Assembly: GCA_037576195.1 (NCBI GenBank)
Contig: CM075102.1
Location: forward strand, 36,948,745 to 37,012,744
Source: Phytoseiulus persimilis
Taxonomy: Eukaryota > Arthropoda > Arachnida > Mesostigmata > Phytoseiidae
DNA length: 64,000 bases
Direction: 5' to 3'
The notes beneath the pieces were generated by a model. The model saw only the letters and a program-made list of their open reading frames with translations. It searched no databases and was not told the origin of the DNA. Positions within the stretch are counted from its first letter, which is position 1, and every line of letters begins with the position of its first letter. Of this stretch, positions 32,819 to 44,416 are shown in pieces. The translations under genes and the position numbers were made by a program.

Positions 32819-33497
32819 TCAAAGTCGGGAACTGTAGGGCGGGGACTCGAACCGGGAAGGAACACGATAATTTCTCCGAGCTTCCACGGTCCCGATCGCA
32901 CCGGGATAATTGAGGAAGCTAGGCTGCTCCGAAATCGTTGCGGGGTCGCGAGAAAGTTGCACGACTAGCGCTCGCAGGCATTCAAGACGGATGTGATGTT
33001 GGAGCAGGATACTTGACTTAAATGAGTAATCTGAGAGCCTCATTCTCGACGGAGATTGTCGTTGTTTTCTGGGTGAAACGGAAGTGGAGCTCACGATTCC
33101 TTGAGAGCCCGCTCTTTCGCTCTCCGATGCTGGGCTCGTGGTTAGTTTCCTGTCCGGGTTTGAGTCCGCCGATTGGGATCCACCCTCTGGAATATCGTCG
33201 AAGCTCATGGTTCTGTTGATTTCCTCAGAGCTTGCCAACTGATTTGTGGGAATCCGTGTCTTTTGTCCACTTGCCTTCGTGGGAAAACGGCTGTTGATAA
33301 GACAAGCTCCCCAGAAACGTTTCACCAGTTTTTAGCCTCAATCTTTTGCGTGTATTATTTCCCGCTTCCTCCACTCTCATCCCACATTGGAAGCTGTTTT
33401 TATCCGCCCGAGGGTTGTCGTTGTCCACGCCATTGCCTCTATTATGGGACTGTGTTTTGGGAGGAGGAGAGTGCTGACCCACCGACCGGATCTTCAT
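32819..33497 (-). CDS. Serine-rich hypothetical protein, two overlapping coding-like frames
   Basis: The minus strand carries an ATG at 33497 opening 90 codons (MKIRSVGQHS) with 26% G, 34% A and 17% T at first positions. A second frame holds an ATG at 33208 (A at -3) giving 129 codons: MSFDDIPEGGSQSADS, a serine-rich, probably disordered region with SPRKQRQSPSR, then a more hydrophobic end, and TGA at 32819. Both look coded, yet they are in different frames. No intron with compatible phase and normal length joins them; an acceptor CACAAATCAG lies between. Either one intron uses a weak donor, or there is a frameshift, or one frame is a shadow. Function unknown. Confidence 0.3.
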
Positions 33498-35744
33498 CTC
33501 GGGTCTAAGGTCAGTTTCAGCGCTGCCTCAGGCTTCGACAGGCCGAGAAGATATTAGTGAGCGAAAATTGCAGCCCTCGCATGGAGCTCCCACACTCAAG
33601 AGCGTGGTTCCTCTTTTCTGAAGAATCCCTCTGTTCACACAGGCAGGCGCATCAAAGTTGGGTGGTGGGAACCAGGGGTCGGAGAGACCCGCTCTTCGCC
33701 AGAACAGCCTGAATGCGGAGCTGCTCACGGCCTGGACCCTTCGACCTGTTGCCTGGGACGAATTCGAGAGGCTCCAACATGGCGATATGGGCCACAGCGA
33801 CGAACGTCCATGAAAATGAAGCATCTGAACCGCATGGCTCCACTAGACGATCCGCGACGCCGCTCCCCAATGCTCAGCTACTCCTGTTCCAGCCCTGTGA
33901 GAGCGCCGGGGTAACTCGGACTTTCATCAACAAAGGAAACGCCTGAAACGGCGGGAAACGTTGTAGATTTGGGGATTCGATGAGCTGGTAGCGTGGGGTG
34001 CCTGCGTGAGGAACGACGATTCAGGGGAAGCTCCGAATATGGTTTTTATTAGATTACACGGAAAAGCAAAAACTGGGCTTCTGTGTTTAACACGCTCCAT
34101 AGAACACGGGGGAAAAGCAACGAACGCTACAATGGCCCCGTAACCTTCGCTCCTTTTCGTCTTATTCCCGTGCTGTGGTGTGAGCTGGAGCGCCGAAGGT
34201 TTATCCTTCGAAGACCACGGCGGAGCTCGCCGGTTTTTCTGTCCTCCGAGCCCGGGGAACGAAAACAATTGTGTTATGCAACAGTGCTCGTTCAATCGTG
34301 GGAAGGGCTCGCATGGGGGGGGATCGAGGTCCTCGGTCGCCCGTTCGTCATCGTGCGAGCTCGTTTCCGGAACCTCGTCGAAGTGAGCGAACCAGAGCGG
34401 AGAACGAGTCGAGGCGCGCGCTGCTGGTAGAGATGTCGGTCTCTCGGACTCGACGCGAGCGCGGTGAGCATACAGGACACTGGGGCTGCGGGAGCTCCGT
34501 CACGCCGTTTGATTCCCAGGAAAGAAGTTCCTGACTGCCGCTGGATTTTTCCCTCGCTCCCTTTCCGCCCTCGGTTCGTCCCCTCGCTCCGCTTGCGGAT
34601 GGGGGAGAAGGAGCGAAAACGGAGAGAGAAAAATCGATGCCTCTCTCAGACCGCGGGTTCGCTGCAGTGGCGCTTGAGCGACAAGCATGAGCGTGCTCGT
34701 TCGATCTGGATTCTCTGTGGCCTCGCGATCTGATTCTCAGAAACCTCGGGTTAGTCTCCTCCGCCACTGGTTCCCGAGAAGCTCCTTGATTTCCCAGATT
34801 CCGCCTCGACCCGTCCTCCTTGAATGACGCCCATCCTCACAATACCTCGAGTGGGGTCGGGAATCCGCAGTTTTCAGGGAGAGGAGGTTCGCTGCCGCGT
34901 CTCACTCCGAACATGTTCTCTTCTGAAATTTTGAGCGTGAAGGATCAGCTCATGCGTCCGTTCGCTGGCTACCGTTCCAAATAGATATACGCCGCATCCC
35001 GCGCTCTGCCCGAGTAGCTGAGAAGGCTCGCTCGTCGGTCCGCTCGCTCAAACACGCTAACCAAGTTATATCAGGAACTTCAAAGAGCTCCGAACACGCC
35101 TTGATCACATCTCGAATGAGGAGGTCGTCTTGACAGGAGCGGCAGAGTACCTGACTGGGGCTCCGAAACGAATCTCGGAACGCACGAAATAATGACTTCG
35201 TAGCGATCTCACGTTTGAGACGATCAGGAGTCAAACGCTGTGAGGCTTTCGTTGAAGTTTTCGCACCCGCTTGGAAGTGACGAAGATAATTGACGGCCGG
35301 AGAGATCATCCGGCTCCCGAATCGGACGACGCCTTACTGATTGGCAGGCGGCAGGAGTTTCAAACTCTTCGTGCTTGGACGAAACACGGTACCGGATTCA
35401 ATGAGGAATCCCAGCGGCTGCATCGAGGGGCTCGGAGTCGAGTCTTGACCCCAGGCCCGCGCTGCCGGCCTGGCTCGGACGCTGCCGTAATAGTTCACAA
35501 CAACGAGGGTGGGATGGATTTACTAGCGAACGATGGGTCACAACATCGGAGGTTCCGGAGCGAAACAGGCCAACATCGCTGTCCGGGGCGAGCATCCAGT
35601 CAGTCAGGGCTCGCCAGGCGTTGTCCTGTCTATCATAAAGTTTAGACACCGGGGCCAGAGCCGAGCGCGTCAGCTTCAACCGGCGCCGACCGCCACCCGA
35701 TCTGACCGGAACCCCAGCCAACCGAACAGATATACAGACGTGCG

Positions 35745-35766
35745 TGCACGCACGCACGCATGCACG
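35745..35766. repeat. (GCAC)n microsatellite
   Basis: Tandem GCAC units with one GCAT variant. Confidence 0.9.
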
Positions 35767-36236
35767 CGACGCTGGGCTATCTGGGGGAGGAGGCCGCCGT
35801 CAGGCCGCCGAGTTCATGTTTCTTGTGCAAACAGATCTTTGGCCGCATCCTTGTAGGAAGTGCGTCTCGCGCGGTTTTATCCGCAGCGGCATATACTCCT
35901 TCCCGCATCCTCTCATGCAAGTGAATTGACATCCAAACCTGTGCGTGCTGACGAGGAACCTGTATCCGTTCCTGTCCAAGTACTCTTCCGCATACACGCG
36001 ACCACCCGGATACGGACACGCAACGCGCAGCATACAGACATTCAGAGATGAGTTGAATATAGCGGGAGAATATATGCCTGACCGAACGCCCCCTCGCCCG
36101 CCCGCTTGTTCGGTCGAGACCGGTGCTGCCTTGAGGGGATCGACCTCGTTCAGCTGGGATTGAACTCACGCTTGAGCGGAGCGGCGGTCCACAATCCAAC
36201 AGGTAGTGTTTGACTATGCGCTATCAAAGAAAGACG

Positions 36237-36254
36237 TTCGTTCGCTCGCTCGCT
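36237..36254. repeat. (TTCG/CTCG)n tract
   Basis: Short tandem CTCG units with TTCG variants. Confidence 0.75.
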
Positions 36255-37732
36255 CCGTCCGACGTGGACACAAGAGGAAACAGAACCGCCGACACGGAGG
36301 ACGCAGACCCCAGAGTATTGGCAACAAGAGAGGAAGCAGGACTACTGCTACTATTTGTCTACTAACTGTGTTTGCCATGCATTGATTTGGCAACACGATC
36401 GGTCAACACCAACAATGGCTGAATCCGTCAGGATTCGCATGCTCACTGTGTTCGAGCGGCGGACGTACTCATGTTTCCGTGAGAGAGGGATTTCCCGTAG
36501 GAGCTCCTCCGTCTTCGATTGATCCGGTTTCAGGCGGTCTTTGTCCGGGAGCGATTCGTTCCTGCCGTCCGGTAGGACCGGTCGCGATTTCGTCTACTTC
36601 CGCCTTGACCGCTCCAGGTTTTTTGCTCCATCCTTAGAGCTTCCCTCCTCGCTGTTTTCGTTGACACTCGAGTGATTAGCTGAGTGGAGTAGGAGGCCGC
36701 CTTGGCGCGTATTCCCTTTGCAGCGGGAAATTTTCTTTCCCTCAGGATTCAGGAGCGAGCCACCCGCTTCCGCGGATCCTTACTCCGGCTCGCGAGGGTG
36801 CTCCGCGTCAAGAGCCCGCTCGCGTGCACCCGCGTCCCCGGCCGGCTGCGTGCCGACCCACCAGTGTGTATGACTACTACACAATATAACGTCAGTCAAG
36901 TCAAGGCAGGAGGCGCCATAGTAAGCCGAGCGTGGGCCTACATGCAACGGCCGAGTGGTACATGTCAAAATAAGTCAAACCTGCTCTCGTGTCGTCTTCT
37001 CTTCTAACTTTGAAACTTGATTGAAATTGTTGAGAAAAAAGCCTCCGCGTCTCAGGAAGGAGTAGGCTGACAGGATATCGTCGCTTGTTGGAGTTATTCT
37101 CTCCTGGATATTGCTCGACGAAAGTTGGAGACGTGTCCAGGAGGCACCCTTCGCGACGCCTTCAGGCAGGGTCACCTCGCGAATCGCGGCCAGGACAACT
37201 GAGTTCCGTCCTAAAAAACTTTTCTCCTCGCGCGGAATCTACTTCGTCACCTTCCTGTGGACAATTGGATCACTCAGGAGTTGAGCAGACGATGAAGACA
37301 GACGAAGCCGGCACACGACCGCAAAGAACCGCTCCCGGGAGAGCTTTTCCGGAGCCTTGCGCAAGCCATGACTACTTTCCGGAAGCCTTCATTGTCTCGT
37401 GGAAGATCTCGGTCTGGTCGGATGCCAGTCCTCTAGTCCCAAGGAAGTTTCAGGAACGCCGAGTCACTCAGACATCTGGGACTCTGATACCCATGAGTCT
37501 GTTGTGTACGCAACTTATGATAAAAAAAAAACCGCTTCCCCATCAGATCCTTTGAGGCACAAGTTGTGTACCGCCAGACATCTGTGAGGAGCGAAGGCTC
37601 CCTCCTTTTGCCGACTTGAAAGTGGTCGAATAATACACGGGGCTGTGAATGCGGCTGATGATCGCGGTTTTCCTCACAATTTTCGATCGGTTCAGTCGCT
37701 CTCCCTTCTCCCCTCTCCCCGATTCTTACCCG

Positions 37733-37750
37733 TCTCTCTCTCTCTCTCTC
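37733..37750. repeat. (TC)n microsatellite
   Basis: Nine TC dinucleotides in a pyrimidine-rich context. Confidence 0.9.
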
Positions 37751-38168
37751 TACGTGGGGATAGAAGGCAAATATGATGCTCAGTTTCCAGATCATCTCCT
37801 CCCGTGTTCTCCTATCTCTGAGATTCCCTCGGTGGGAACCCTCGCCGCCCATCCGTAGCCGGAGCGTTCACTGGACAAAGCCGAAGCGGACACAGCTCAA
37901 GAAACGTAGAGGGAGAAGAAAACAAGCTGTACGCAGTTCCCCGTCACAGACTATTGCTGTTCCGATTGCGACAACAGTAACACTTCTGTTCTCGAGGTGA
38001 TTGCTGGACACGTTTAGGGTTCTCCGCTGGCTCAAATAAAAGCCGGGATCCGTATCTGGTGGCGCAAGGAGTCGCGGAGGGGAGGGGAATAAGCCTGAGC
38101 GAAAAATGTGATATCGAGAAAGGAAGAAAACGAGGGCGACGGTCGTGTCTATTCCAACGCGCGAATGA

Positions 38169-38948
38169 ATGAGAGGCGAGGTCATGATAGTCAAGTCAGA
38201 TACGGCTTCCCCAATCACTCTTAGCCTCCTTCCGTTCGTTGGTTGGTTCGTTCATTCGCTCGACGAGTCGCTCGTTTTCTTCTCGCTCCTTTCCGACCGG
38301 CGACGGCGGCAACGGCAACAAATCGAGTGGAACACGGCCAAGGAACCGCGAGCTGCTGAGTCTGCACTTGGAGGGAGGGAAGGCGAAAGCCGGTTGCCAG
38401 CAGACACACCGAGCGACCGAGTGGCTGGATCACCGAAGGAAGCAGTTGCTCACTTCGAGCAGCTCAACAACACAATGCCTCCGAGCATCTTGATTTATGC
38501 CAAGCCGATCGATTATTGCTTACCACTTCGCCAAACGCTTCTGAGTTATGACACAAAAGGGCCTCTTCCGTCTAATAGTCGAGCAACCGAGCGTAATTTA
38601 GACGAACGGCCGAGAGATGATCAATTCAAAACACTCAATGGCCTCCTCGCCGGCTTTTTGTGTTTGAGACGAATGGCGTCAGAGTCCCTCCGGACCCGCG
38701 CCTCCGACAGCGATAAACACATCGGCAGCCCTCTGAGCCCAGCGCTGAAATCGCGGGAAGTCTTTCAGGGGGAGCCATGTCCCTCAGACGTTTCCGTTTG
38801 GATAATGTTCTTTATTTCGAACAAAGCGAACGGGAGCAAGAGCCTCAGATTCGTTCGCCGCGGTATCCGCCTGGGAGGGGGTCGGCTGTGGAGTAGCAGC
38901 AGCAGCAGCAGCAGCAGGAGAATCCTCCTGAAAGAAATGGAGAAGTAA
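38169..38948 (+). CDS. Hypothetical ORF, 259 aa, with poly-serine run
   Basis: The frame starts with ATG (MRGEVMIVKSD) and ends in TAA after LLKEMEK. It has one hydrophobic patch near the start (LSLLPFVGWFVHSL) and another near residue 215 (VWIMFF). The middle is charged (RRRRQRQQIEW; RNLDERPRDDQ) and an AGC repeat encodes eight serines near the C-terminus. First codon positions are close to 28% G, 27% A, 26% C and 19% T, the pattern expected for coding DNA. No splice sites are needed, but none can be excluded. Minus-strand frames overlap its 3' end, where the repeat reads as a leucine run. No domain is recognised. Confidence 0.32.
   Translation: MRGEVMIVKSDTASPITLSLLPFVGWFVHSLDESLVFFSLLSDRRRRQRQQIEWNTAKEPRAAESALGGREGESRLPADTPSDRVAGSPKEAVAHFEQLNNTMPPSILIYAKPIDYCLPLRQTLLSYDTKGPLPSNSRATERNLDERPRDDQFKTLNGLLAGFLCLRRMASESLRTRASDSDKHIGSPLSPALKSREVFQGEPCPSDVSVWIMFFISNKANGSKSLRFVRRGIRLGGGRLWSSSSSSSSRRILLKEMEK
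38895..38915. repeat. (AGC)7 trinucleotide repeat
   Basis: Seven perfect AGC units, reading as serine in the plus-strand ORF 38169-38948. Confidence 0.92.
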
Positions 38949-41900
38949 AGTTCAGGGAAGAAACATGGCAGACGTGTCCGTTGGCCGCCCGCATCCGTCT
39001 GCGCACGAGGCGTCCGGACCGCCGTCGGTGGCCGCCTTGGATCTTCTGCAGGTGGTGCTGGTGTTGCAGTCGGACTATGCAGCAGGAGTAAAGGTTGCCG
39101 GCTCCCTTCAACACGGTGGGAGGCCCGAGTGGGGGAGGATTGCGGCAATGCACGGAAACCGCTAATCTCGCCCATCCGGCGCTCGTCGCTTGTTCGTGCT
39201 CGTCCGTTCCCCCGCCTGGAACGTGCACGCGAAGGGGGAAAGACCGAGCAAACTTGAATTGATGCCAATACAGAACCCGAGTTGGAAAAGCCGCTTCCAC
39301 GAGCCCGCCTTTCCCAATATGAGCTAGTGCGTGGTTACTCTCTCTTTCCTTCTCTCCGTCCGTTGTTCAACATCGCGAGTTCCGAGCTTCCCTGTTCCAG
39401 GATCGGGTCGGGGGCGATGTTTCAGAAAGAGGCGGAGACAGAGAACATCTTGTATCGCCCGCGGAGGGAGAACGTTTCATCGATTCCAAGAGGCAGCGTT
39501 TGGGTGATTGTTCTCGTCGAGAAGTTTCTCGTGAAACAGAAAGGAAAAACAATTTGACTGACACCGTTGGCTCGTGTCTTCCCGAAAATCTTCGATATCT
39601 GTTCAAAACCAAATCCTGGTATCGACATGGATTTCCGGCCGGGAATAATTGGGTCTGCGAAACAACAGCGACCGCTGTCTTTCAAAATCAAAGTGAAGCA
39701 TTGTTCTCCCGGAACAAGCGGACCAATGCCAGTCAACGAGAAGGGAAAGCTGCGGTATTCGACGGACGAACCCGCAAGCTCCAGTGGTCGCGGTCGTGTT
39801 GGAGGTGGCTCTGGCTCGCGGCACGGGTATGTATGGTGTGTGCGTAATCAAGCTTTAGCTACACAGCTCAAGCGGAAAATTAGGTAAATATGAACGGGAA
39901 GAAGCGAGGCCGAGCAATTTTGTGAACGATGGCGAGCGAGAAGGCCGGATAGTCAAGTCGAGATCCGGCTGAAGTTGTTTGTTGCCAGGACGCCGCTTGG
40001 TAACGGGGATGTCGCGTCATCCATCGCACTCACACACAGCCCCAGCCTCTGCGGATTATTCTCCGTTGATCATCTTCCTTCTGTTAACGAAGAGGGCGAA
40101 TACCAGCAAGCGTCCTTCACGCAATGAACGCAGCCGCCGTGGACTCATTCAGCGAGTTCCGCTCGAATCGTGGCCTCATTCTTCCGAGGATCGGAATGTG
40201 ACCTTCAGTTTAATCGAAACCGATTGCGAGATGCACCTCCTGAAACTGGACGGAGTCCCCTTTGTTCAAATTTCGGTCTCGAAAAAGTTTTCCGATTGCC
40301 TCCGTCCGCTCCCTATGAACTCGAGTCAGAGTTTGTTGTGCGGAAGCTTTTCGTCATCTTCGACAGAATGCCCATGAGGAAATCCACGGTCGGGTCACAT
40401 CCGCTAAAACCATCCTCATCGTTTGAGTTGAGCACTCACATTCATTCGAGCCCCCTCTCCCGACTTGACCGAGTTCTGATTGTTCGAAGGAGAACGTCTG
40501 GTTCCTCGATCCGGACAGAGGGGAGTCCACTTCCTGAGCGACTTCAGAGACTGTATCCAGCTCCGGTGCTCTTTTGCCGGGGTCTTGTTCGTGGGAAAGA
40601 TCCCGTCCCCATTTTCATGAAGCTTGGTTCTTGATCGTGCCGGTCCTCTCGATTAGTCTCCTTTACATGCGACTTCCTCGCGAACAACGTGCTCACCGTG
40701 CGATCCCTTCACAAATTGAAGGGAATTCTCGGAAGTTCTTCGGGAGAGCTCGAGAGTGAATCTTTCCCCCAACCCTGTATATGAGCTTTCTCCCAAATAC
40801 GATGAACGCATTGGGCGACCATGAGCTCAACCGTGCGCTTAAACGTCTTGTCGAACTCGATTACACACATGCCGCGAGGTTCATCTGTATTCGTCACTTC
40901 ATCCGTCGTCTATCACCGATTCCACGATCCAAGCCACTGAAGCCCGAGCTCTTCTGTTGCAACATGCATAACTGGCGACATGGAGGCCGGGTCGAATGTG
41001 CGTACATACATATATTATTGTAAGCTCACGCGGAAAACTCGCCTCGCTGCGCCCAAAGCCGATGTTGTTTGTTTCGGAGTCTATGAAGAGATCAATGATT
41101 CATCAGAATCCCGGAAAAGGAAATATCGATCACGTCGTTCTTGTTATGGAAACAGGCGCAACCCAGCGTGAGCTCGTGAGTAGGCGTCGCAGCGAGGTTG
41201 TCGGTGCGGACGCGGAGGTCCACGATGCGATGAAAAACGAATGGAGAATACTGTGGTGTACAGAAGCCAGAGCGGGGAATTTCGGCGAGTAAAAATCGCG
41301 ACACAGGCAGCAGGAAACTCTGAGGGAAAGTCCGCGAGGCCTGGAACGGCTCCCTGGAGCAGAAAAACGGGAGTCGCCAACTCGGGTTTCTCCGCGAGCA
41401 CGTGATGAGGAGAAAGGAGTTTCAGCCGGATAATATCTGAGGAGTTCCAAGTTGGCGCAGTCATTCTCCCGGGGGCGTTCGGTTGAAGCTAATTTGCAAA
41501 AACGCTTCAATATTACCTGATCTAGCGTGGCGGCCCGCTTTCCAAGCAGCTATCCAGAAACCAGTCACCCTGCTCGCCCGTCTGAGCAGAGCAGGAAAGC
41601 AGCAGCAGGGTAAACGGTCGGGAAGCTGGTCGAGACGCTTGGTCGGGCCTCTTGAAAATCTTGAGTACGCTTCAGATAAGTAGCGAAGTGAGAAATGGGC
41701 TTCTTGCGTCTTATGTGCGATCCACAACATCTCGACGAGCCAGCCGCAGAGAAGGACGCGATGTTCAGCGACAGAGAATCGCTTCGGATCGGAAAGAAAT
41801 CGATTCCGGTGCGTACACCTTCGCGAAACGTCGCGTGAAACTTGGAGCAGCAGCGACTCCGATCAGAGAGCGGATTCCGGCCCGAAGTGGACGCAGAAGG

Positions 41901-43528
41901 AAACAGATCGCGCGTGGAAACAGTCGAGTGGCAGGAGAGCTTCCCTCGAGGTTCGCGCCAACATCGAGTTATTGTGTTTGTGCCTCATCGACGCCGAGAG
42001 GAGATTATGTGTGCCATTGCGAAAAGTCGTCGAAGATGCTGATCAACATGCATCGACGATGGGCCGCGTCGACATTTGTGCTGATGGTGTGTGTTAATAA
42101 TCTGTGAAGAAGGCGAAGACGACGATCGGGGATAAGGTGGAAAAGATCGCAGCGAGTGGAAGCAGCTGGTTGTGCGCGAGCGAGAATTATTTCGGCCCCG
42201 CCTCATCATAAACGAATCACGCTGGGGCAGCAAACGAGAGTGAAGAAGAATTTCTATGCGTTGGCCAACAAATGCTCCGAACACCTCCTGCAGAGCTCGT
42301 GCAGTGGTTCGGAATCCGTCGCGCACGATGCCACACGGACGTCTTGTTGGTAGTTTGCAGTGTTCGCCGGGAAAAAAGCGAGAAATAGCAGTTCCCTCTA
42401 GACGGGTTGCGGATTAGCTGCCGACCATTCGTGGAGCCGGTATCACTTCCGGAGTGGCTCCACCGATCCTTTGACGGACGTTCGAATTGGTCTTGCCATC
42501 TCGGTTTGAGTGTTTTTCGTTTCCCAGAAGTGTCGTTTCCGCTGGCTCCCGCGATGCCGGAGTGAAAACGGGAGAACGACGCCCGAAACTACGTTTGACG
42601 AGTGTCCGAGAGAGTTTAGGACTGATCGCGCCACTGACTTTTGGCTGTTCAACAGCTGCAGCGCGATCCGCGTGCGGGTCCCTCTTTGTTCTACTACAAT
42701 TGTGAAACTCCCCAAGCTGTGCCTAAGCGCTGTTCTTGAATGACCACTTCAAACGAGCCGCTTTCTCTCGGCTCTTTCGGGAGCACGTTTGCAACTAGCC
42801 TGTAGACCCATCGGCCAGTGGGTCCGCAAGCTCCTGATCGCTCCCGCCCGAATAGCCCGCTCCCGTCCGCGCAGAGCAGCTACGCGGTGCATCCACAGTC
42901 CTTTCCCTCTCGCTAGGCCTCTTGCATTCGAGGTTCTTCCTCGGATTCCTCGCAATCGGAAGAAGTTTGTCGCCGGACTGCCTCGACATCCAACAGAGAG
43001 CAACATATGACGGCTCAAGGACGCGCCCGTTGGAGTATCGCGCGAGGGAGCGAAGTTGAGGTTCCTCCTTTCCCCAGCCGCCGCAACAACCGTCGTTCAT
43101 AGCGTGCACATCTCGATGAGTTTCAACGTTCTCACCACAGGAGCAAGATTCGTTAGCAATTCATATTTTGGCGCCAAAAATATAGAGGAGCAGAAACGAA
43201 GAGGAGGACGATGTGGTGATATCAATTTGGGATACGAGCCGCCATCGTGCGGGGAGTAACAGCGTGACACCTTCTCGCCGAGTCCGTTTGACGTCGCAAC
43301 CGACGATTTCCCGGTCGCAACCTCTCGGGCCTGACGAAGGTGGTGCTTCTTCAGCTCTGGGTTTCAGAGAGCGTCCCTTGAGCCGCGCGAATATCTCGGA
43401 AACGAGCGGACCGAGAGCGGCTCTAAACAGATAGCCAAAAACCAAATCAGGTCCTCGTGGTGGTGCCTGCGCTGCCGAATCGGGACTGTGAGCTTCCGAG
43501 AAGTGGTGCAACAAACCCACCTGCTCCG
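38949..43528. other. No confident gene
   Basis: Open frames on both strands (39500-39847, 40170-40634 and 41652-42107 plus; 41130-41510 minus) lack paired splice sites. Upstream exons of the plus-strand gene at 43529 may lie in the last few hundred bases: a frame from about 43448 stays open into that gene and has acceptors at TCTAAACAG and CCAAATCAG. Confidence 0.4.
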
Positions 43529-44416
43529 ATGCTCAGCTGGGATTCCGAAGAGCTCTCCACTGAGCAGGCCGGCGGACGGTTTCGGCTTAATAGCCACAAC
43601 CTGCTCCAGCTGAAAATCTTTCGGCCGATTTCCCTGAGCACTTTATTAGGAATCGTTCTCACTCGTTCTATATTCTTCCAGGTGAGTAAGGCGGAATCAT
43701 CAAGTAGACGGACGTCGTGCAAATGAAGATTATCCCGACTCCTCGACGGATAATAAGAGGTTTCATTTCCGGCATCGATGAGCGCTGCGACTCGCCCCGC
43801 TATTTCTCATCACGTGCCCGGTTAGCGAGCGTCAAACGACGCGGAGTCCAATCGATGACTCCCTGCAGAACACCGTATCATGTTCCCCGATCGAGTCGTC
43901 GTGCATCTCGTCATTGTTCGTTATTCCGGAGAGGAATTAGGAGTCCTGAGAGAGAAACTCAATCTAAATTAACTACTGCTGAAAAAAAAAAGCTCCAATC
44001 ATGTGTAAAGGTCTGCGTGGAGGGCTGGCTGCTCGTCGTCGCCTTCCGCTCACCAGCGCTTGCGTCGAGAGACTTTCTGTTTTGAGAGAGTGTCCGGAAA
44101 GAAAAACTCCGGTGGGTATCAAAAGATCGTTAGCGGCGGTCACTTCGTGCAAGAATCGTTGGCGGACTCCTCAGTCTCTCGACTCCAGATTGTTCTATGC
44201 AGACCGTGTACGAACTCCGCCATTACCCTGCTCATTCGACCTCTAGTTTCCTCCTCCTATCAGGAACCGGTCGGCGCAACGATCGAAATCCCGCCAGGCG
44301 TGGCTCCGACGAGGCAGCGTTGGGGGAGGTGGACAGAGATTCCGCTCGGAGGGAGCCGATGGACCTTCCGAGTCCGGGGCGCTGAACTACTCGCGGGTCG
44401 GAAGCGCGACTCATAG
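43529..44416 (+). CDS. Two-exon hypothetical gene, at least 170 aa
   Basis: Exon 1 ends at TTCTTCCAG/GTGAGTAAG (43681/43682), phase 0. A minimal start is ATG 43529 (MLSWDSEELSTEQAGG), but the frame is open back to about 43430 and an extra exon may precede. Exon 2 (44057-44416) follows an excellent acceptor (GCCTTCCGCTCACCAG), enters in phase 0 and gives 119 residues starting RLRRETFCFERVSGKK, with CRPC, a hydrophobic ITLLIRPLV and two tryptophan-containing segments, ending in TAG. Exon 2 has about 31% G, 22% A and 21% T at first positions, and exon 1 has 24%, 27% and 17%. The intron is 375 nt. No family is recognised. Because exon 1 ends with a pyrimidine tract plus CAG, the junction also resembles a recursive splice site. 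Confidence 0.43.

Larger units (their letters stand above)
33498..38168. other. No confident gene
   Basis: Frames of up to 156 codons occur (34348-34767 minus, 37085-37555 plus) without paired splice signals. The minus-strand AATAAA near 34047 and the plus-strand AATAAA at 38034 could not be tied to coding chains. Several tetranucleotide repeats lie in this stretch. Confidence 0.4.

Noticed and set aside
32835..32865. GGTTCGAGTC on the minus strand resembling a tRNA B box
   Set aside because: Flanking bases do not form the five-pair T stem and there is no A box at the right distance.
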